A DNA stretch of 64,000 nucleotides from Armillaria gallica. Lineage: Eukaryota; Basidiomycota; Agaricomycetes; Agaricales; Physalacriaceae. The notes beneath the pieces were generated by a model. It made no database searches. It was not told the DNA's origin and worked only from the letters and a program-made list of their open reading frames with translations. How positions within the stretch are numbered: position 1 is the stretch's first letter; each line of letters opens with the position of its first letter. Positions 56,071 through 64,000 of the stretch are shown piece by piece. A program made the position numbers and the translations under genes. Where the stretch lies: positions 2,108,001-2,172,000 of the forward strand of contig JBANDB010000002.1 in the NCBI GenBank assembly GCA_037576215.1, in the 5' to 3' direction.

Positions 56071-56804
56071 TTGGGCTATACTAGAAGTGGCTGTGTGCCG
56101 CTTCCTTCCACTGCCACATTCAGCCACGTAGACGTGCTTCCCTTCAAAATAACTCCTTCGGAGCTTCGCTCTCAACATATACGATGATTACATTCAACTG
56201 CTGCTTCGTCCAGATCCCTAGTGCTGTCCGCTGACTCCGCTCAATCGTCCGAGGCTTTCATTTCTTAATTTGCATTGCTTTCCTGATCGTGTTCCTCTCG
56301 CACTCGAACGTCTAGGCGAATTCTATACATCTGAGCTTGCCCTTCCTCATCGTAAAGTCTGGACCTTACTCCATAAGTTCCCAGCTCCTCAAGGATAATG
56401 AAGTTCAGCTTACTTTTCGGTATAAACACCTCGATCCTTGAACTTTACCTATCCCCTTTCCGAGTTCTGTCGGGACAGCTATACACTGAGATATCTGGCC
56501 ATGCATCGGACATGCTCCTTGCCATGTTTTCTGTATGTTCCTATGTGCTTAGTGTGCTCATTTGCATCTCTGGTAAGTGAAATCGGATGTAAGATACCTG
56601 TCAATGATCTGCGAGAACTATAACATCAGGTTCTGCTGTACCTCTCGACCACGTGTATTCATCTGGTAGGTATTCGGAGGCCACATGGCTATTAACGTCA
56701 CTTTGAACGATGATTAGTGTATAATGCCCCCCTTCACAGGCTTTTAAACCGATTCTTCGCTGGCTACTACGCTTGCCTCACCAGAAATCTTTTGGAAGCT
56801 GTCC

Positions 56805-56960
56805 GTATTACCCGTAGTACCGTATTACGGCCGTACCGTACACCGTACCGTACCGTCGAGCACTCTTGGATAGGCCATTACGGTACGGGTACGGGTCACC
56901 CGTACCCGTCAAGTGCCCGTCAACTTTACGGCCGTACCTGTATACGGGTACGGTGCATCA
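56805..56960. repeat. CCGTA/TACGG palindromic repeat cluster, right
   Basis: Second cluster, ending GGTGCATCAGGAAAAA, a string also found inverted at the true right terminus. It may mark the end of an earlier short element into which, or from which, the 3.15-kb element was built. Confidence 0.5.
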
Positions 56961-59070
56961 GGAAAAATTGAAATACTACGTAACTGACCGCAATTTGTCT
57001 ATATCATATTGATGATCGGCACCTTATGTTGCTCCACCTGTCACCTACCATACGTCTCTGTAGCAACCCGTAGTTCGAAACCTAGCCTCCGTAGCCAAAC
57101 AGGACATACATAAAGCCAAGTACACACATCCATAGATATATGAATGGGAGCGACATGGCAAGTGTTCAAAGCGATGTAAAAATCCATTCTTATGATATGA
57201 AGTAGATGAACAATTCAATAGATGTCTCCGGGATACCTCACGAAAGGAATTTGCGCAGGGCAATTGCAACGGCGGGTGGGTGTCAAGCCGGTGAGGCGCG
57301 ATCAGGGTTTACCGCCGGTTTCGCTGGGTTTCCACGGTCAGTTATCTGCCAGTTATCTGCCATACCCATAAAGGGTAGTAATACTCCACGCTTTTGTTGA
57401 TTTTTCCTGGTACCATTTCTTTACCTTTAGGCCCTAAAATTTAACTGTAGATGCAATATACAATGATTAATGTGCTGCTAAAGTTGTGGAAAACAAAGAA
57501 TCCTGTGTAGCACGATACTTGAGAAAAAGCTTTTTTCCTGCCAACAGTTATCTGCCATGCCCCTATGTTATCTGCCATCGGTCCGATATTTCCGAGTTAG
57601 CATGGACTGCCCGCGACGCGCTGCGACGGCTCTTATGCTTGCATGTCCTCCCCATGTATAAATTCTGCTAGATGCTGTGAGTATATTTAGATGTACTTTC
57701 CTCCTCCTCTGCACATCCATTCACTTAAATTTGAAACCAACAAGCTCGAAATGAAGCTTGTGAACAGGATTGCGTGCAGCAAGCATGCAGGAGAAATGGT
57801 CAGAAAAGATGTTTACACCGCAACAAATTCATACTTTATCATACCGGGTCCATCCTTCGGGTGTGGACGCTATTACAATTTATTCTCATGATTGTACAGT
57901 AGGAAAGTCTTGTAACATAGTCATATACCTGTTTCAATGCACATTAAGCTTACCTGAGCCGAAAAATATGAAATGGCAAGCTCAAAGAGCACTCCATTTA
58001 CACTCCCTTGGCCATTAAAGTTGACCAAAATTGATGTCAGGACAGCCGCTTTTTGGTCTCTGATGGTTTCCCGAAGCCTTTCTTTTTTTATTGTTTTTGC
58101 TCCTTTTGGAGCGTGCGACACCCAGTGAAATGGACGGAAAACCGCGATCAGCATCGAAAGAATTACAAAGTTTGTTTCAATTTCCGATTCAACTCTGATG
58201 GTCCGTGCATTATCAACATGATCACGCCACCAAAACATGATCAATTCCAACCATTTTTCTTCCCTCCTACCATTGCCTCCCCTTTTACTGCCTCGTCCAA
58301 GGTCAGTGCTAGTAACTTCATCCTTTACAAAGATTGCAGTAACAGACTGGTACTATGCAGATATCGATGAGTTTATTTGTGGACTGTCACAGATGAAGTA
58401 GGTTTTCTTGGTCTGCCTTCGCATCCTTGGAGTTGATTGTTGCTGTGTAGTGAGTTTGGAATGATTGACGGTCTCGTGTTCCTAATGGTGAGTCAGGTTC
58501 TGCTCGAACTATCCCTCACTCATACTCGTTGATTTGATAGCATTCATCTGTTTGATTTCGGTTGTTGGAGGTGGTACTCGATCTACGCAGCATTTCGGTG
58601 GTGCGTATCATCTATAATATCTTTCACTCAATCGCTGACCTCGATTATTTAGATCGTATGTCTCGAGGCATTCGAAGCACTTCTAGCGACTTCACTTTTG
58701 AGCACTGGCATGGGTCCAGTAGAGGCCAAGGGCTAGTTGCAGGAGCTAGGAGCCATGTACAGAATGTGTTGTAGCTGTGTACTCGTACATATCCGCCAGT
58801 GAATATATTGTTTTTCCGTAATTTTTGGTGTCTACCTCAGATGTGGCCTTGATTAGCTAGTTGTATATCCTATCATATACACCTACGGTAGTGCTACAGT
58901 AGTCGCGGCAGCAGACTATGGAGGGCTACAGAGAGCTACAGAGACCCGAGTGAGAGGTACGGATCACAACATAAAGGGGACCTTTCGCATTTGCAATACC
59001 AGATACAGACGCTACGTACGGGTATATCTGAATGTCATTTTTTCCTGATGTGGACATCCCTAGGAATCAG

Positions 59071-59930
59071 CATGTGTGCTATACTCTGCTTGACTCCAAG
59101 GATGTCCAATGAATGAATGTGTATGATACTGAAATTTAATCAGAGCACGTGTGCGCTTCGATCTCTGATTTCTTGCTACTGTTACTGCTACTGGGCCAAC
59201 CGTATGGTGGTTGGCAACTGACTGTTGTTCTGACTGTTAACTGACTGTCTTCACAAAGTCTTCTTGACTTTGTGATCTTTGCTGCTTAAGATGGTGGAGA
59301 CTTATCCACCTCTTGTTCTGAATTCAATACTCTCTTTCTGGGGTGTAAAAGTTACATTGCATTTTGTTTCCTGGCCTTTATATACAAGTTGGCTATCCTA
59401 TTTTTAGATACTTGGATTACTCAGCCTTCGGCCATCCTGTATGGGTATTAGTAAGGATTTCCTGCTAGTAGGTGCATCATAGCGCACTGCTTACTCATCC
59501 ATCGGGTCAGGCATGATTCTCACCTGCTATGGATGGCCGACGACTTACTAAGTGATTAGTAAGTGCTTACTCAGCACCTTTTCTCGGTCCGATCTCTGGT
59601 TTTCTACCGGCCCAGGTTCCGGCCTGACATCCGCGGGGAACGAAGAAATGTAACCGTCCTTGGTTACTCATAGGAGAGGCTAAAGTCGTCTTAATTGGAT
59701 ACATAAAATAAATGAGGGGGGGCGTCATATAATCATAAATATTTTAAGTCATAGGTGGAATGTAAACGGCAATCTTGGTAACTCGCATAATGTCAATTCT
59801 AAAATTTTAAGCCAAAGTAGTAAGTTGTCCATATAACAATGTTTTAAAGTATGGGATATACTGGTTAAGATCACGCTGCATCGCCTCCTCAATATCCATA
59901 CGTACCATTTCCAACCTAGGCTTACGCCAT
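59071..59930. repeat. Gypsy4 LTR right piece and 3' untranslated region
   Basis: No gene seen. A TATATA core at about 59,376-59,384 and a palindrome AACCGTCCTTGGTT near 59,652 are visible. A G7 tract at about 59,715 lies on the plus strand, the wrong strand for the polypurine tract of a minus-strand element. Confidence 0.35.
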
Positions 59931-59932
59931 GG

Positions 59933-60948
59933 CTACAGTTTGTGTCCAAACTGATCCATGAGCTGCTGAACTCGTCGAAAAGGGGGTAGGCGAAAGAGTT
60001 TGGTGTGGGCAACAAATGTCACCTGGAAAGGCGCATAGTGATACCCGGTGTTTTTGAATTCTGCATTAAAGATGACATATTCCCTGGTAGCGAGAAGAAT
60101 ACAGACAATAAAACCATTGCCGTACCAGGTGGCACAGTATATATCACCATAGAGGCACAATGGTGGCCCCTTCCTTATCGCTGGGATAAATGGCAGGTCT
60201 AATTTCCCTAGACATTGTCTAGCTGGCACAACAACAATTGTGCTGGCTGTCCCAGGATTTTCACAGGAAGGGAGTGGGCTTCCGGCACCTACCATGCTCA
60301 AGGCGGGTGAGATAGCATATCTGTCCCCTCGCATGGGATGGAAATGGACCTCTCCCTGCAGTCGGGTGATGGTGGTGTGTCTGAAGACAGTAGTGAAGAA
60401 ATGCTGGATTTTCTGTGGTCAGTATTCCGCCAATTGGTCTCAATCATTGTTGCGTACTTCAACATTTTCCAGCGTGGTTTCTACCACCATTTCTGCATTG
60501 CCTTTCAGGGCTGTATAATCAACTTCCTCCTCGTATTCTCCGGTGTCTCCCAAGATGCTGGGCATAGCAGAATTTAATGAGATCTCGGTGAAATTAGGAT
60601 GCATAAATGGTTGCCCAAGGTTAGGGAGGTAGTTTATGAGAGTGTTTAAAGACATGGCGTGTGTGGTGGAAAGGGGAAGAGATGGTTGAATGAAAGTGTG
60701 CCCTACTTTTAACAAACTCAGTGGAAGAAATCAGCATCTTTCAACTTGCTGAATGCAGCCATTGAATGGCCTGATGGGTCAATTAAATTCTTTACCTCAT
60801 TCAGAGCGGGGACTCTTTTTATATGAGAGTTTCTGTGAATCATCATGAATGTTCCTTTTTCATATATCCAATTCATTGTCTCCTTCTTCCGACGTTTCTG
60901 ACACATGGTCATCTGTATCCAGGTCGTCTGTTTCCTCTCTTTTCCCAA
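59933..60948 (-). pseudogene. Gypsy4 ORFs downstream of integrase
   Basis: Three open pieces: 60718-60948 (SGHSMAAFSKLKDADFFH), 60440-60715 (NTLINYLPNLGQPFMHP) and 59933-60334, the last reading MRGDRYAISPALSMVGAGSP..NPGTASTIVVVPA..FRLPPFRRVQQLMDQFGHKL. I recall similar C-terminal ORFs in mushroom Gypsy elements of this lineage, but no function is assigned. Frame changes separate the pieces; whether they were one protein or spliced products is unclear. Confidence 0.45.
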
Positions 60949-62368
60949 TTAATTTATAAAAATCAGATGATCCTCGGGTAACATAAGGTAATAGCCGAAA
61001 GGCGGCTATACTTCTAGACATCTCAGTTCCATCTAATTCCCATAATTTATAGGCACCTCCATATGTTCTTTGCACTACCTCATAGGGGCCGAGATATCGG
61101 GAGTCAGTCTTGAAGTGATTTATGGTCATTTCCAATCGGCTATTTCAGACTAATACTAATTCACCGGTCTTATATTCTGATTTTTGAAGTCGCCGTTTGT
61201 ACCTTCGCATGAATTGATCACGAGATTGCACCCTAGCCTTCTTGAGCATTTCTGCTGGGTGACTTAGGTCATTGGGATGGCGTGAAAGTTGTCGAATGCA
61301 CAGTGCTAGTAAGTCTTTGGTCGAGATTCCAGACCAAAAAACTTCCACCATAAAGGTAGCTTCTACCAAGTCTATTGGTAACAAGGGCTCAACGCCATGC
61401 AACAGGTAATATGGGGTGTAACCAGTCACACTACTAGTAGTTACCCGATCAGCAAATACTGTGATGTCAATATATTTGTGCCAATTCTTGATTTCTCCAT
61501 TTCTCTTCTTTGGACATGCTTTCACGATGGCTTCTCGCAGTACAAAATGACTGTGTTCAACTGCTCCAGTTCCAGTTTTATTGTATGCAGAAATCTTGAC
61601 ATGAGGAATATTCATTCGTTTCATCAGATGCTTAAATGCTCCTTTGATTTCTGGCCCATTATCAGTCACTACATGGCCAATAGTTCCATATCAACAATAA
61701 ATCTTCGTCCAAAAGAATTTTGCGAGCTGACGGGATTTGTTTTCTGTTAGTGGACTTGCTTCTAAAACTCCGGTGAGATCATCTCTGGCACAGACAATAT
61801 ACTTATATTTTCCAGAAGGGGGCTGCATCACCATGACATCAATATATACTTTCTCAAAGATGGTAACTGGTGTAGAGATTGTTGGAGGCATCATCATTTG
61901 AATCATTTTTCGGCGCTGGCACTCATGGCAGGAAGCAATATGTTGGTGCACATGTGTTTGTAAATATGGCCAGAACACTTGAAGTCAGAGCACATCATAA
62001 ACTGCCTGTTCGCCTTTGTGCCCAAGTCTATCATGTGCTTCTTCTAGAACTCTCTGCCTGGTCTCAGAGTTTAATATTACAAGTCTTGGGATTTTGTTGG
62101 CATTCCTATGGAACATTCTTTGGTCTGGTGTTATATAGAACTGACTTGCCCTCTTTAGAAATCTCTGTTCCACCTTCTTGCTAACGAAACTGGGCATTAT
62201 CTTATCTTCATGAAACTTCTTGATTTTATACATAAGTTGATCTTGGTTGTTAAGTCGTTCGACATGAGTGGCATAAACTTGTTTTACATCTTGTCGTAAA
62301 AGATATGAATTAAATTGTCGTAGAGGTTGTCGGTGTGGAAAATAAGCTAGGAGAGCCATATCATCCAA
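60860..62368 (-). pseudogene. Gypsy4 integrase
   Basis: Zinc region: HDRLGHKGEQAVYDVL, then FWPYLQTHVHQHIASCHECQRRK after a TGA at 61985-61987. Catalytic core: first D in VYIDVMVMQPP, second in VVTDNGPEIKG, E in GAVEHSHFVLREAIVKA. C-terminal part: NHFKTDSRYLGPYEVVQRTYGGAYKLWELDG..SIAAFRLLPY. TGA codons at 61985, 61691 and 61145 stand where arginine is expected. All three acidic residues are readable, so decay is mainly by nonsense. Confidence 0.75.
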
Positions 62369-62422
62369 CCATGAGTCATCATATTCATCAGGAGGCTCTT
62401 TATCATCTGAAGCAAGGTCTTG

Positions 62423-63097
62423 TCATGACAGGGCGTCTGGGCCTTTGAATCGGGCTCCAGGTACATGAATGAGGGTGAAGTCAAATAACAAAATTCCCTG
62501 AATCCACCTGTTCATTGCAGCATTGGGTTGTAGATCAGGGGCCTCTAGCATACCCTTGATGTACTTGGCATCTACTTCTACATTCAGATTGGCTAGACCA
62601 ATAATAAATCTTCGCCAAGCTCGCAAGGCTTGGAATAATCCATATAATTCCAATTTAGGCTGAGAATATCTGGATTCTCTCTTATTGAGTGGGATTGACC
62701 CATATCGAGCTGGTCGTCTCTTTCCTGTCTCATCTACCTGTGACAGAATAAATCTGACTGCTTTCTGACTGGTGTCCACTGAAAGGTATGCAGGCAGTCC
62801 AGACTTGTAGTCAATCGTTCTCAAGGCGGGAGCTGTAGTAACTTTACGTTTCAGAGTGCCAAATGCCTCAATTTGTCTTTCTCCCCATTCAAAATCTATA
62901 TCCTTTTTGGTTAACTCCACCAAGGGTCGAGCAATCTTAGAATAGTCCTTGATCCAAATGCGTACAGTTCCACATAGTCCTAGGAATCCTCGTACTTGTG
63001 TTACAGTTGTTAAGGGTGGCCATTTCAATATCTTTTCAACCCTGCTATCTTCTGGATGTCTTCCCATGGCAGAACACCGTTGACCCAGTATGGTCAC
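62423..63097 (-). pseudogene. Gypsy4 RT connection and RNase H
   Basis: Begins ILGQRCSAMGRHPEDSRVEKIL and RGFLGLCGTVRIWIKDYSKIARPLVEL (RT thumb/connection), then RNase H (YLSVDTSQKAVRFILSQ, LELYGLFQALRAWRRF, VEVDAKYIKGML). Ends at TGA 62423-62425 in GPDALS(R), the conserved end of the RNase H region. It is the direct continuation of the RT frame across TGA 63104-63106. Confidence 0.75.
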
Positions 63098-63103
63098 ACT
63101 CAG

Positions 63104-63991
63104 TCAACAGATTTGAGTCTTTTTAGGCGAAAAGGTTCCACCCGCACATTTGATTCGGTGCATGACTCTGTGCACGTCATTGGCATGTTCCCAGACAAAT
63201 TTTCGAATGCCTGGGTTTCCTTCTATGGTCATAGGCTTCCCTTCATTGTCTGGGTAACAAGTTTGTGGGCCTTTGATAGGTAGATCATCAATAAATATAT
63301 TGGCTACATGTGGGATTTCGTCCTGTAGAATAAACACCATACAGTTTTGAAATTCTGATGGAGAATTTGTGTAACCCATGGGAAGTGCAGTAATACGCAA
63401 CAGCCCTAGCGGTGTGTAGAAGGCTGTCAAATCTCTAGATTTTGGATCCACTTTACGGGCGTCAAATCCCCAGAACATGTCAAACATTGTATAACATTGA
63501 CATCCTCCATATGGCTCAATAAATTCATCAGGCTCAGGAATAAGTCCTGCATCTTGGATTGACACCTTGTTCAAGGGTTGAAGGTCATGGATTAAGCGCA
63601 AGGTTCCATTCTTTTTGAGAATACAAAACCACTGACTGCGGTATGAAGATTGACTAGCCTCATATACTCCAGCTTCAATTTTGCTCCTTAAGAATTGTAT
63701 CACTTTGTCTCGTATTCCTGGCGGTATGGGTATATTCTTGAATTCCCAAGGTACATGTGATATGACAGGCATAATGTAATCTGAAAAATACTCATGGCTA
63801 AAAGTTCCCCGGTCTTTTTCATCATAAGGTGGGGTTGCTTCATTTAATATGAGCACATGTTTAAATAATTTTTCTTCTTCTGGCCATAGGAATCCGTCTT
63901 GGTTGACATTTAATTCCCACATTCTTTCTTCAGTAAGTCGGGCCATCGGAGTAAAATCTGGTGGTCGTATCGGTAATGGTTTGAGAGACAA
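63104..63991 (-). pseudogene. Gypsy4 reverse transcriptase
   Basis: 295 aa from the window edge. Contains PPGIRDKVIQFLRSKIEAGVYE, SQWFCILKKNGTLRLIHDLQ, FDMFWGFDARKVDP, LPMGYTNSPSEFQNCM and the catalytic ANIFIDDLPIKGP (IDD in place of YxDD), followed by the lineage-typical NPGIRKFVWEHANDV. Stops at TGA 63104-63106 (expected arginine after QIC). Upstream protease and gag lie beyond 64000. Confidence 0.8.
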
Positions 63992-64000
63992 TAAGGGATC

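Larger units (their letters stand above)
55909..59062. mobile_element. hAT-type DNA element, 3,154 bp, nested in the Gypsy4 LTR
   Basis: Terminal inverted repeats TAGGGATGYCCAC at both ends and a perfect 8-bp target duplication GGAATCAG (55901-55908 and 59063-59070), the hAT hallmark. Near the left end (55,920-56,070) and again at 56,800-56,960 are dense CCGTA/TACGG repeats, giving strong foldback potential and resembling subterminal transposase-binding clusters. No transposase reading frame is recognisable, so it is non-autonomous or eroded. Confidence 0.75.
55832..64000 (-). mobile_element. Gypsy4: decayed Ty3/Gypsy retrotransposon, continues past the window
   Basis: The left edge is TGTCACGGAT at the exact point where DUF6534 copy 6 is cut, as expected for an LTR terminus. 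Minus-strand accessory ORFs and pol (integrase, RNase H, RT) follow from about 59,930 to the window end. Pol is a different lineage from Gypsy1/2: the RT box reads FIDD and the ORFs after integrase have no counterpart there. Five TGA codons at arginine positions interrupt pol. Confidence 0.7.

Noticed and set aside
55925..56960. CCGTA repeat clusters as a CRISPR or satellite array
   Set aside because: Repeats are short, irregularly spaced and in both orientations, and they lie near the end of an element with a perfect hAT target duplication.
59705..59725. G7 tract read as a polypurine tract followed by an LTR start CGTCATATAATC
   Set aside because: It is on the plus strand, whereas the neighbouring pol is on the minus strand, and no matching LTR could be identified on either side.

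Overview
The window is a transposon-dense stretch of a fungal genome, most likely a mushroom-forming basidiomycete (Agaricomycetes). The grounds are: 45-60 nt GT..AG introns throughout, chromodomain Ty3/Gypsy elements, a KDZ (Kyakuja/Dileera/Zisupton) DNA transposon of the type known from mushroom genomes, and a tandem array of genes for DUF6534-type multi-pass membrane proteins. No rRNA gene, intact tRNA gene, CRISPR array or prokaryotic operon was seen.

1-25.1 kb is a nest of elements. It opens with the 3' end and LTR of a plus-strand Gypsy element (Gypsy3, 1-421), followed by a decayed hAT transposase gene (about 440-2513). An old minus-strand Gypsy element (Gypsy2, about 2700-25098) has been split by three later insertions. 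Two are copies of one 3,178-bp DNA element, here called copy A (6824-10001) and copy B (20018-23195), in opposite orientation, each with its own perfect 7-bp target duplication. The third is a young, nearly intact chromodomain Gypsy element (Gypsy1, 10159-18571) with a perfect 5-bp duplication CTTTG. Both Gypsy1 and Gypsy2 carry an additional first ORF (called ORF0 here) for a single-pass membrane protein that overlaps gag, with gag in the +1 frame in both.

25.1-26.6 kb holds a diverged relative of the 3,178-bp family. From 26.6 to 55.8 kb runs a direct tandem array: four complete and two broken minus-strand DUF6534-type genes, each unit also containing a plus-strand gene-like module I do not recognise. 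The array is interrupted by a 1.53-kb insertion with a 9-bp duplication (34109-35637) and by an 8.47-kb KDZ transposon (41634-50099) with TIRs of about 317 bp and three spliced genes with open frames: a 970-aa transposase, a 696-aa accessory protein and a 112-aa basic protein. I rebuilt these by following splice sites and frame.

55.8-64 kb is a second decayed minus-strand Gypsy lineage (Gypsy4). Its 3' LTR starts inside an exon of the last DUF6534 copy, and that LTR is split by a 3.15-kb hAT-type element with a perfect 8-bp duplication. Its RT, RNase H and integrase are recognisable but interrupted.

A common theme is decay by CpG transition. Sixteen in-frame stops found in retroelement and hAT reading frames are explained by CGA-to-TGA, and all five differences between the Gypsy1 LTRs are CpG to TpG/CpA. 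This fits cytosine methylation of transposons, although methylation itself cannot be seen in sequence.
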